Shown: piece after piece, positions 44,979-52,910 of the stretch
How positions within the stretch are numbered: position 1 is the stretch's first letter
Layout: each line of letters begins with the position of its first letter
From: DATBLE01 sp963764565
GTDB lineage: Bacteria > Actinomycetota > Thermoleophilia > Gaiellales > Gaiellaceae
Direction of reading: 5' to 3'
Assembly: GCA_963764565.1 (NCBI GenBank)
Contig: CAVXTD010000023.1
Location: 124,001-188,000, forward strand
DNA: 64,000 nucleotides
The notes under the pieces: model-generated
The model's database searches: none
Told to the model about the DNA's origin: nothing
What the model saw: only the letters and a program-made list of their open reading frames with translations
Position numbers and translations under genes: made by a program

Positions 44979-45289
44979 AGGAGATTCTCGAAGACATCGC
45001 GCGCTGGCGCGCGAAAGGCGAGAAGGTCGCGATCGCGACGGTGGTGGCGACGCGCAGGTCGGCTCCGCGGCCCGTGGGGGCGAAGCTCGCCATATCGGAG
45101 ACCGGCGAGATCGCCGGATCCGTTTCCGGCGGCTGCGTCGAGTCGGACGTGTACGAGAACGCTCGTGAGGTGCTGGCGAGCGGCACGCCGAAGCTGATCT
45201 CTTACGGGATCGCCGACGAGGAGGCCTGGGAGGTCGGGCTTCCGTGCGGCGGCGAGATCGACGTCTTCGTCGAGGTACTCGAGGACTGA
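44975..45289 (+). CDS. XdhC/CoxF N-terminal domain protein
   Basis: A 104-residue protein carrying only the XdhC_CoxI domain: TVVATRRSAPRPVGAKLAIS, GEIAGSVSGGCVESDVYENA and LPCGGEIDVFVEV. XdhC binds the molybdenum cofactor, protects it during sulfuration and hands it to the hydroxylase. The usual C-terminal Rossmann domain is encoded by the next gene. AGGAGG lies 8 bases before ATG 44975. Confidence 0.88.
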   Translation: MKEILEDIARWRAKGEKVAIATVVATRRSAPRPVGAKLAISETGEIAGSVSGGCVESDVYENAREVLASGTPKLISYGIADEEAWEVGLPCGGEIDVFVEVLED

Positions 45290-46038
45290 TGACGGTCAAC
45301 GAGCGCCTGCTCCAGGCGATCGAGCGCGAGGAGCGCGCGGTCATCTTCACCGTGATCGAGGGCGACCCCGTCGGGGCGCACGTGCTCGTGCTCGAGGGTG
45401 GAGAGCAGCATGGTGAAGGCGTGCCCCAGGAGGCGCTCGTCCAGGCCGACGAGCTCATCCGTGGCCACCGCAACCAGATTCTCGACCTCGACGGATCGCG
45501 CGTCTTCGCCGAGATCTACGCGCCGCCGCCGCGGCTGCTCGTCTACGGCGCCGTGGACACGGCCGAGGCCCTCTGCAAGGCGGCGAACCTGCTCGGCTGG
45601 AAGACGATCGTCGCCGATGCCCGTGCCAAGTTCGCCACGCGCGAGCGGATCCCGAGCGCGGGCGAGCTGATCGTCGCCTGGCCCGAGGAGGCGGTGACCC
45701 AGGTCGCGCCCGACCACGCGACCGCGGTCGTCGTGCTCACCCACGACGACAAGTTCGACGTGCCCGCGCTTCAGGCCGCGCTTGCGACCGAGGCGTTCTA
45801 CGTCGGAGCGCTCGGCTCGCGCCGCAACCAGGAGCGACGCCGCGAGCGGCTGCTCGAGGCCGGTGTGGAGGAGGCGGCGCTGGAGCGGATTGCCGGGCCC
45901 TGCGGCCTCGACATCGGCGCCGACTCGCAGCCCGAGACGGCGCTGTCGATGCTCGCGGAGATCGTCGCCGTCCGTGCGGACCGCGAGGGCGGCCGGCTGA
46001 AGACGGCGAAGAAACGAATTCACGCCGAAGTGGACTGA
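45289..46038 (+). CDS. XdhC-family protein, C-terminal Rossmann-domain gene
   Basis: A 249-residue protein starting at ATG 45289, overlapping the previous stop. The N-terminal part is a divergent XdhC_CoxI-like module (EEREAVIFTVIEGDP-like sequence). The C-terminal part is the XdhC_C Rossmann domain (LLVYGAVDTAEALCKAANLL, VVLTHDDKFDVPALQAAL and FYVGALGSRRNQERRRERL). Together with the previous gene it makes a two-piece XdhC for Mo-cofactor insertion. Confidence 0.87.
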   Translation: MTVNERLLQAIEREERAVIFTVIEGDPVGAHVLVLEGGEQHGEGVPQEALVQADELIRGHRNQILDLDGSRVFAEIYAPPPRLLVYGAVDTAEALCKAANLLGWKTIVADARAKFATRERIPSAGELIVAWPEEAVTQVAPDHATAVVVLTHDDKFDVPALQAALATEAFYVGALGSRRNQERRRERLLEAGVEEAALERIAGPCGLDIGADSQPETALSMLAEIVAVRADREGGRLKTAKKRIHAEVD

Positions 46039-46115
46039 GCGACTTCGAGTCGCACCACCCACGCCTGCCAGGTCGCCAGCGCAAGCCGTGCTCCTACGAG
46101 ACACGTCTCGAAAGC

Positions 46116-46144
46116 CCACGTCCGGTGCCAGGCACCGGACGTGG
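46116..46144. repeat. REP-like perfect palindrome 1
   Basis: CCACGTCCGGTGCC (46116-46129), a single A, and the exact reverse complement (46131-46144). It lies in the 230-bp non-coding gap between the XdhC gene and msrB. Downstream it shares CGAACGG and GCATGCTT with the second copy. Confidence 0.75.
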
Positions 46145-46210
46145 CTCGAACGGACTCGTCTGATCGCATGCTTGAGCCGATCTCGCGCGGCAGTCATGTC
46201 TCAACCGTCT

Positions 46211-46233
46211 CGTCTGGTGCCTGGCACCTGACG
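46211..46233. repeat. REP-like palindrome 2
   Basis: CGTCTGGTGCC (46211-46221), a T, and GGCACCTGACG (46223-46233), with one T:T mismatch in the stem. It differs from the core of palindrome 1 at three bases and has similar downstream sequence (CGAACGG, GCATGCTT), so the two are diverged copies of one element. Confidence 0.75.
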
Positions 46234-46268
46234 TGTCACGAACGGGCATGCTTCAGAGACAGAAGGGC

Positions 46269-46674
46269 ATGACCAGAAGAAATCCGCAAGACAGAGCAGG
46301 AATGGCAGCAGGAGCTCGACCCCGATCGGTTCGCCGTGCTCCGCCGCGGCGCGACCGAGCCGCCGTGGTCGGGCGACCTCAACTTCGTCCACGAGGACGG
46401 TGTCTTCCGTTGCGGCGCGTGCGGCGCCGAGCTGTTCCGCTCGGAGACCAAGTTCGACTCGGGCTCGGGCTGGCCGAGCTTCTACGAGCCCGCCGCCGAG
46501 GACGCGGTCGAGACCGAGGTCGACTCGAGCCACGGCATGCGCCGGATCGAGGTGCGCTGCGCCGCGTGCGACTCGCATCTCGGCCACGTGTTCCCCGACG
46601 GGCCCCACCCGACCGGCCAGCGGTACTGCATCAACTCGCTCGCACTCGACTTCGAGCCGTCCGACCAGGAGTAG
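46269..46674 (+). CDS. msrB: Peptide-methionine (R)-S-oxide reductase MsrB, one frameshift at start
   Basis: Reduces methionine-R-sulfoxide in proteins. Zinc-binding CxxC pairs are in RCGACGAELF and RCAACDSHLGHVF, GSGWPSFYEPA is intact and the catalytic Cys is in RYCINSLALDF. The N-terminus EEIRKTEQEWQQELDPDRF is read from ATG 46269 if one extra A near 46275 is removed; otherwise no start codon serves this frame. Length about 134 residues, as expected. Confidence 0.9.
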
Positions 46675-46734
46675 CAGAGCCGGGTCTGTTAGGTTCGCCC
46701 TCGTCTTTTCGTAGCGAGAAGAGGGAGGGAGAGC

Positions 46735-47657
46735 GTGAGCGTAGACGTGAGGTCCGAGAAGCTCGGACGGCTCGTCGATGAGAACGCCGAGGTCGAGCAG
46801 CTCGCCACCGGGTTCACCTTCACGGAGGGCCCGATCTGGAACCCGAAGGGGCAGTTCCTGCTCTTCTCGGACATGCCCGGCGACACACGCCGGCGCTGGG
46901 ACGCCACGAACGGCGTCCAGGTCGTGATGAGCCCGAGCAACAAGGGCAACGGGATGACGCTGGACGCGGACGGACGGCTGATCGTGTGCGAGCACTCGAC
47001 CAGCTCGCTCGTCCGCATGGACCCGGACGGCACCGACGCGAACCGCGAGGTGCTCGCGACACACTTCGAGGGGAAGGAGCTGAACAGCCCGAACGACGTG
47101 TGCGTCCGCTCCGACGGCTCGATCTGGTTCTCCGACCCGTGGTACGGCCGCATGCCGGTCTTCGGCGTCGAGCGCGAGCGCGAGCTCGGCTGGCAGGGGG
47201 TCTTCCGGATCGCCCCCGGCGGCGGCGACCCCGCAGCTCGTCGTCGCCAGGGACGAGTACGAGCAGCCGAACGGGCTGTGCTTCTCGCCCGACGAGTCGC
47301 TGCTCTACATCAACGACACGCCCGGCGCGTTGATCAAGGTCTACGAGGTCGGCTCCGACGGGTCGCTCTCGAATGGGCGGATGTTCTTCGAGGGCATCGG
47401 CTACGGGCGTGATCGAGGAGGGCATCCCGGACGGGATGAAATGCGACGAGGAGGGCAACATCTGGGTCACCGGCCCGGGCGGCGTGTGGGTGATCGGCTC
47501 CGACGGCGAGCACCTCGGGACGATCAGGGTGCCGGAGAACGTCGGCAACCTCGGCTGGGGGGGCTCCGACTGGCACACCCTGTTCATGCCGAGCTCGACG
47601 TCGCTGTACGCCGTCAAGACCAAGGTGGGGCCGCGCCGCGAGCCCTACATGAGCTAA
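46735..47657 (+). CDS. SMP-30/gluconolactonase-like beta-propeller hydrolase, two frameshifts
   Basis: Six-bladed propeller lactonase of about 307 residues. The N-terminus has FTFTEGPIWNPKGQFLLFSD with the metal-binding Glu. The middle has GNGMTLDADGRLIVCEHST and LNSPNDVCVRSDGSIWFSDP. After a shift near 47230 comes YEQPNGLCFSPDESLLYIND, and after another near 47405 IPDGMKCDEEGNIWVTGPGG. GTG 46735 follows AGGGAGGGAG. It probably opens sugar lactones. Confidence 0.88.
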
Positions 47658-47670
47658 GGAGACGTGACCG

Positions 47671-48282
47671 ATGGCGAAGCTGAAGCTGGACCCCAAGCGT
47701 ACGGCGCTGCTGATCCAGGACCTGCAGAACGACGTGATCATCGAGAAGGGCGCGTTCGCCGATTCGGGCTCGCCCGAGCATGCGAAGGAGCAGAACGTGG
47801 TCGCGAACGTGAAGAAGCTGGCGGCGGCGTTCCGTAAGGCCGGCGCTCCCGTGATCCACGTCTGGTACATCGTCGAGAAGGGAGCCCCGGGGCTGAAGCA
47901 GAACGCGCCGCTCTTCGAGGGCGTGGCCGCCGGAGCGCTCGTGCGCGGGACGTGGGGCGCGAAGCCGGCCGACGGCCTCGAGCCGAAGCGCGGGGACTTC
48001 GTCGTCGAGAAGATGCGGATGTCCGCCTGGCAGGACACGAAGCTCGAGACGCTGCTGAGCGGGCTCGGTGTCGACACGGTCGTCGTCTCAGGCGCGTGGA
48101 CGAACATGTCGATCGAGCACACCGCCCGCACAGGAGCGGACAAGGGCTACTACATGGTCGTGCCCGAGGACTGCTGCTCGACGATGAACGCCGACTGGCA
48201 CAACGCCTCCATCAACTACGCGCTCCAGAACGTCTCGACGGTGACCGACGGCAAGACGGTTGCCGCTGCTTTGGGCACGTGA
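47671..48282 (+). CDS. Isochorismatase-fold cysteine-hydrolase homologue with Ser in place of nucleophile Cys
   Basis: A 203-residue protein of the isochorismatase/nicotinamidase superfamily. Asp17 (LLIQDLQND) and Lys114 (FVVEKMRMSAW) of the catalytic triad are present. The third member, Cys in the usual TNxCVExTAR motif, is Ser147 (TNMSIEHTART; codon 48109-48111). Isochorismatases proper also lack this Cys, so the enzyme may be a hydrolase without a thioester step or may bind without turnover. ATG 47671 follows AAGGAGACG. The dehydrogenase gene overlaps its stop. Confidence 0.88.
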   Translation: MAKLKLDPKRTALLIQDLQNDVIIEKGAFADSGSPEHAKEQNVVANVKKLAAAFRKAGAPVIHVWYIVEKGAPGLKQNAPLFEGVAAGALVRGTWGAKPADGLEPKRGDFVVEKMRMSAWQDTKLETLLSGLGVDTVVVSGAWTNMSIEHTARTGADKGYYMVVPEDCCSTMNADWHNASINYALQNVSTVTDGKTVAAALGT

Positions 48283-49373
48283 AGTCGAAGGCCGCGGTCT
48301 TCCGCGGGCCGGGCCAGGCGCTCGAGGTCACGGAGATCGACCTCGACGGGCCGGGCCCGCGGGACGTCCTCGTCCGCATGTCCGCGGTCGGGATCTGCGG
48401 CACCGACCTGCACTCGATCCGCGGCGAGTGGACGCGGCCGACCCCGATGGTGCTCGGTCACGAGGGCGCCGGCGTCGTGGAGGAGGTCGGGGCGGACGTG
48501 ACCTCGCTCCGGCCGGGCGACGAGGTCGTGCTCTCGTGGGCGCCCTCCTGTGGCGAGTGTGGCGACTGCCGCGCCGGCCGGCCGGCGCGGTGCGTCCATC
48601 TCCAGCGTGCGATCGGGAGCGGGACGCGCCTCGACGGGACGACCGGGATGTCGCTCGGCGGCGAGACGGTGTACCGAGGGACGGCGACCGGGGCGATGAC
48701 CGAACGCCTCGTCGTCGGCGAGGGAGTGGCGCTGCCGACCGGAGGTGGGATTCCGATGGAGGAGGCGGCGCTGCTCGGCTGTGCCGCGCTCACCGGCGTC
48801 GGGGCGGTGCTGTTCGCGGCGCGCGCCGAGCCGGGCGGGACGGCGCTCGTCGTCGGAGCCGGTGGGGTCGGTCAGTTCTGCGTCCAGGGCGCGCGGATCG
48901 CCGGGGCGGAGACGATCGTCTGCGTCGACCCGCTCGAGGAGCGACTCGGGCTCGTGCGCGAGCTCGGCGCCACTCACACGGCGACGCCGGACGGTCTGAA
49001 GGAGCTGATCAAGGAGGTCGCCCCCGACGGCGCCGACTACGCCTACGACGCGGTCGGTAACCCGGAGACGACCGCGCTGGCGCTCCGCTTCACGCGCAGC
49101 GGCGGAACGTGCGTGATCGTCGGTCTGCCGGCGGCCGGCGCCCGCCTCGACCTCGACCCGGCCGAGCTCACCCGGCGCGAGAAATTCCTCACCGGAACGA
49201 TGTACGGCTCCGCGGACCCTGCGGTCGCGCTGCCGGTTCTGCTGGGCCACGTACGGGCGGGCCGGTTGAAGCTGCGCGAGCTGCTCGGGCCGAGGTTCTC
49301 GCTCGAGAACGTGAACGACGCCTTCGCCGCAGCCCTCGGCGGCTCGCCGGGACGCGTGCTCGTGATCCCGTAA
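48279..49373 (+). CDS. Zinc-dependent alcohol dehydrogenase (MDR family)
   Basis: A 364-residue medium-chain dehydrogenase. Catalytic zinc ligands are in GICGTDLHSI and LGHEGAGVVEEVG, the structural-zinc cysteines in SCGECGDCRAGRPARC. The cofactor motif is LVVGAGGVGQFCVQGA, with Asp in IVCVDPLEERLG implying NAD. It resembles class III/aryl-alcohol type enzymes. GTG 48279 overlaps the upstream stop (GTGA). Confidence 0.9.
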   Translation: MKSKAAVFRGPGQALEVTEIDLDGPGPRDVLVRMSAVGICGTDLHSIRGEWTRPTPMVLGHEGAGVVEEVGADVTSLRPGDEVVLSWAPSCGECGDCRAGRPARCVHLQRAIGSGTRLDGTTGMSLGGETVYRGTATGAMTERLVVGEGVALPTGGGIPMEEAALLGCAALTGVGAVLFAARAEPGGTALVVGAGGVGQFCVQGARIAGAETIVCVDPLEERLGLVRELGATHTATPDGLKELIKEVAPDGADYAYDAVGNPETTALALRFTRSGGTCVIVGLPAAGARLDLDPAELTRREKFLTGTMYGSADPAVALPVLLGHVRAGRLKLRELLGPRFSLENVNDAFAAALGGSPGRVLVIP

Positions 49374-49384
49374 CCTTCCCGGCC

Positions 49385-49765
49385 GTGGTCGAGCAGGTCG
49401 AGCAGGCCAGGGTCGCCTGGGTGGACACCGACGCGGGCGGGCGCATCCACTTCACGGCGGTGTTCCGCTGGGCGGAGATCGCCGAGACCGCGCTGATGCG
49501 GCGGCTCGGCTTCATCGACGATGACTGGGGCAACTTTCCGCGGCGGAAGGTCGAGGCCGAGTACCTCAAGGTGCTGCGCTTCGAGGACGAGATCGAGGTC
49601 CGGCTGCGGGTCGAGAACGTCGGCCGCACGTCGATCACGTACGCCTGGACGATCGCGAAGGGCGGAGAGCCGCACGTGAAGGGCCGGCACACCGTCGTCC
49701 TCGTCGACGCCGACGGCCGGCCCGCGCCGCTCGGCGACCTGCTCCGGGCGGCGCTCGACCAGTAG
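49385..49765 (+). CDS. Acyl-CoA thioesterase, 4-hydroxybenzoyl-CoA thioesterase type
   Basis: Hot-dog fold thioesterase of 126 residues. The N-terminal motif ARVAWVDTDAGGRIHFTAVF holds the catalytic Asp region, followed by the helix FRWAEIAETALMRRLGF and strand EVRLRVENVGRTSITYAWTI. GTG 49385 lies eight bases after TAACCT and lacks a ribosome site, so it may be leaderless or follow the dehydrogenase gene 11 bp upstream. Confidence 0.85.
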   Translation: MVEQVEQARVAWVDTDAGGRIHFTAVFRWAEIAETALMRRLGFIDDDWGNFPRRKVEAEYLKVLRFEDEIEVRLRVENVGRTSITYAWTIAKGGEPHVKGRHTVVLVDADGRPAPLGDLLRAALDQ

Positions 49766-49767
49766 CC

Positions 49768-50122
49768 CTACCCGGACAGCGACTGCCAGCGCTCCCGGTA
49801 GTCCTCGCGCACCGGCTGGAAGATGTCGAGCACGAGCGACCCTTCGGGGCCGCAGTAGGCCGAGTGCTCGACGCCGCCGGGGAGGACGTACCCCTCCATC
49901 GGCCCGAGCTCGTGCGCGACGCCGTCGACGACGAGCGCCTGCATCCCGCGGAGGACGATCCCGAGCTGCTCGTGCTCGTGGCTGTGCAGCGGGACGGTCG
50001 CGCCCGGCTCGAACTCGATCACGTTCAGCATCGCGCCCTCGCCGAAGAGCGGGCGGCCCGTGACCCCGGCGGCCAGCTCGAACGCCTGGACGTCTGTCGA
50101 AGTGGACGAACTGCGGCTCCAC
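49768..50122 (-). CDS. Cupin-domain protein, one frameshift
   Basis: About 117-residue single cupin. GTG 50122 gives EPQFVHF, then after a shift near 50098 VQAFELAAGVTGRPLFGEGA and the motifs VPLHSHEHEQLGIVLRGMQ and LPGGVEHSAYCGPEG with His/Glu metal ligands. It is divergent from the RidA gene with 22 bp between starts, and the two may act in one pathway. Confidence 0.82.
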
Positions 50123-50127
50123 CGGCG

Positions 50128-50137
50128 ATTGTACGAT
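50128..50137. promoter_or_regulatory. Symmetrical -10 element between cupin (-) and RidA (+) genes
   Basis: ATTGTACGAT reads TACGAT on the plus strand, seven bases before GTG 50145. On the minus strand it reads TACAAT, five bases before GTG 50122. This is the third case in the window of two leaderless-type genes sharing a -10 centred on TA. Confidence 0.6.
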
Positions 50138-50144
50138 CTGCTCC

Positions 50145-50541
50145 GTGCATCACCGCGAGGAGTACCGGGTCGAGGGGATGGCGGAGCCGATCAGCCACTA
50201 CACCGACGCCGTGCGGGCGGGCGGCCTGCTCTTCGTCTCGGGCATCGTGCCGGTGGACGCGCGACGGGCGGCTCGTCGGCGAGGGCGACGTCGCCGAACA
50301 GGCCCGGCAGATCTTCCGGAACCTCGAGCTCGTCCTGACGGCTGCCGGCTGCGGCTTCGACGACGTGGTCAAGGTGACGCTCTACCTGCTGAACGTGGAC
50401 GACCGGCCGGCGATCAACCCCGTGCGGATGGAGTTCTTCGGCGAGGCTCGGCCGGCGAGCACGCTCGTCGAGGTCTCGGCGCTCGCCGTCCCCGGCGCGC
50501 TGCTCGAGATCGAGGCGGTCGCCGCTATTCCAGAGCGCTGA
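50145..50541 (+). CDS. RidA/YjgF-family protein, one frameshift
   Basis: About 131-residue member of the Rid family, which hydrolyses reactive enamine/imine intermediates or related compounds. The N-terminus contains EPISHYTDAVRAGGLLFVSG. After a shift near 50268 comes GDVAEQARQIFRNLELVLTA and the C-terminal PASTLVEVSALAVPGALLE. The Arg that binds the carboxylate in deaminating RidA proteins (normally in the last 30 residues) appears as the Arg of GEARPAS. Confidence 0.88.
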
Positions 50542-51731
50542 GCCGCTCCGTCAGGAACGCGCGCTCCGCGCCGGTGGGCTCGAGCTCGAGCGCACGCTCG
50601 TAGGCGGCCCGTGCCTCGTGCTCGCGCCCGAGCCGCCGGAGCAGGTCGGCGCGGGCCGAGTGCAGGTACCGGTAGGCGCCGAGCCCATCGATCGCGTCGA
50701 TCGCCGCAAGCCCCGACTCGGGCCCCTCGGCCATCGCCAGAGCGACCGCGCGGTTCAGCTCGACGATCGGAGAGGGCAGCAGGCGGAGGAGCTCCTCGTA
50801 CAGGGTGACGATCCGGCGCCAGTCGGTCTCGTCGCCGGTGTGGCAGGCCGCGATCGCCGCCTGGAGCTGGTACGGGCCCGGCGCGCGGCGGCGGAGCGCG
50901 GTCTCCACGAGCGTCCGGCCCTCGGCGATCTCGATCCGCGTCCCAGCGGGCCCGGTCCTGATCCTCGAGCAGGACGAGCCGGCCGTCTTCGTCGATCCTC
51001 GCCTCGCGCCGCGAGTCCTGGAGGAGCATCAGGGCGAGCAGGCCGAGCGCCTCCGGCTCGTCCGGCATCAGCCCCGCGAGCATCCGCGCCAGCCGGATCG
51101 CCTCCCTCGCCAGGTCGTGGCGCAGCCCCGAATAGCCCTCGTTGAAGATCAGGTAGACGGTCGCCAGCACGGCGGTCAGTCGCTCAGGGAGCGCGTCGTC
51201 GGGAGGGACGCGGAAGGGGATGCCGGCGGCACGGATCTTCTGCTTCGCCCGCACGAGCCTCTGCGCCATCGTCGCCTCGGCGGTCAGGAACGCCCTGGCG
51301 ATCTCGGGCGTCGACAGACCTCCCAGCAGGCGCAGCGTGAGGGCGACCTGCGCTTCGACGGAGAGCGCGGGGTGGCAGCAGGTGAAGATCAGCGCCAGCC
51401 GCTCGTCGGGGATCGAGCTCACGGTCTCCTCCTCTCCGTCCTCTTCCACCAGCTCGGCCAGCCGCGCCAGCTCAGCCCGCTTCGTCGCCAGGACGCGCTC
51501 GCGCCTGAGCCGGTCGATCGCACGGTTGCGGGCGGTCGTGACGATCCACGCTCCCGGGCTCGCCGGGACGCCGTCACGGGGCCAGCGCTCCGCGGCGATC
51601 GCGAAGGCGTCCTGGACGGCGTCCTCGGCGAGGTCGAAGTCGCCGAGCGCGCGGATCAGAATCGAGACCGCGCGCCCGAACTCCGCCCGGAATGCCTCGG
51701 CTACCGGGTCGATAGCCGCGCTACCCCTGGT
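50525..51731 (-). CDS. ECF RNA polymerase sigma factor with C-terminal TPR-like extension, start unclear
   Basis: Extracytoplasmic-function sigma factor of the YCII-associated group (ECF41/42-like), about 400 residues. Region 2 has LIRALGDFDLAEDAVQDAF, region 4 LRLLGGLSTPEIARAFLTA. A long C-terminal helical-repeat domain includes YLIFNEGYSGLRHDLAREA, LYEELLRLLPSPIVELNRAV and ARADLLRRLGREHEARAAY. A shift near 50935 divides it. No ATG, GTG or TTG precedes region 2 in frame, so an undetected indel near 51.73 kb is likely. It follows the YCII gene directly. Confidence 0.85.
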
Positions 51732-52078
51732 CGAAGACCATCACGGGCCGCACCTCGATCGAGCCGTACCGGGCCGAGGGGATGCGGGCGGCGATCGCCG
51801 TCGCCTCGTCGATGTCCTTCGCTTCGATCAGGTAGTAGCCGCCGAGCTGCTCCTTGGTCTCGGCGAACGGCCCGTCGGTGAGGAGCGTCTCTCCGTCGCG
51901 AACGCGGACGGTCGTCGCAGTCGAGGTGGGCTGCAACGCGTTGCCGCCGACCATGTTGCCGCTCGGCCGTGATCGCCTCGCCGAACTTCATGTACTCGCC
52001 CATCACGCCGTTCCGCTCGTCGTCCGGCAGGTTCTGCCAGGCCTGCTCGTCGTCGTAGATCAGGCACAGGTACTGCAT
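51721..52078 (-). CDS. YCII-related (DGPF domain) protein, one frameshift
   Basis: About 118-residue YCII/DGPF protein. The N-terminus MQYLCLIYDDEQAWQNL is followed, after a shift near 51960, by ETLLTDGPFAETKEQLGGYY and a C-terminal GSIEVRPVMVFDQG. Such genes are regular partners of ECF42-type sigma factors and probably serve as their sensors or modulators. ATG 52078 is preceded by AAGGAGG. It overlaps the sigma gene. Confidence 0.87.
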
Positions 52079-52138
52079 GTCCGCCTCCTTGGTCGTGGTG
52101 TCGTCCCTACGACGAACGGCCTCGCCGAAAATCGACAG

Positions 52139-52910
52139 CTACCGGCCCTCGAAGCGCGGCGGGCGCTTCTCGCCGAACGCCTCGACCCCCTCGGCGAAGT
52201 CGTGCGTGGAGCGGAGGAGGCCGTAGGCGAGGCCCTCGAGCTCGAGCCCGATCGCCAGCGGCGCGTCGTAGACGTGGTTGAGCACGCGTTTCGCCGTGCG
52301 CAGCGCGAGGGGCGAGAGGCCGTCGAGGTCGGCGATCACGCGCTCGACCGCGGCGTCGAGCTCGCTCGGGCAGGACGACCTCGGAGACGAGGCCCCAGGC
52401 AAGCGCGTCGGCGGCGGAGATGCGCTTGCGCCGCATGATCACGTCCTTGGCGCGGCCGAGACCGACGAGCCTGGCGAGCCGCTGGGTGCCGCCCGAGCCG
52501 GGGATCATCCCGAGCCCGACCTCGGGGAGCCCGAGCTGCGCGTCGTCGGCGGCGATCCGGAAGTCGCACGCGAGGGCGAGCTCGAGCCCGACGCCGAGGC
52601 AGTAGCCGCGGATGCGCGCGATCACGGGCTTTGGGAAGCGCTCGGCGGCGGCGACGTTCCAGGCGAGGTGCGAGAGGTGCTCGGGCGTCGCCTGCATGAA
52701 CGCGGCGATGTCCCCGCCGGCGGTGAAGTTGTCTCCTGCGCCGGTGACGACGACGAAGCGGACGTCGTCGTCGGCAGCCATCTCCGCGAAGACGCCCGCC
52801 AGCTGCTCGCGCGCCGCGAGCGGCACCCGGTTCATCTTCTCCGGGTCGTCGAGGGTGATCGTGGCGACCCCACGGTCGTCCCGCTCGACCCGGAAGCCCT
52901 CGTACGTCAT
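52139..52910 (-). CDS. Enoyl-CoA hydratase/isomerase family protein, one frameshift
   Basis: Crotonase-fold enzyme of about 256 residues. The oxyanion-hole segments are AGDNFTAGGDIAAFM and IRGYCLGVGLELALACDFRI. The catalytic-Glu region is LPEVGLGMIPGSGGTQRLARL. A shift near 52375 moves the C-terminal helices (VERVIADLDGLSPLALRTAK, FAEGVEAFGEKRPPRFEGR) into another frame. ATG 52910 overlaps the stop of the acyl-CoA ligase gene, so hydratase and ligase are coupled. Confidence 0.9.
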
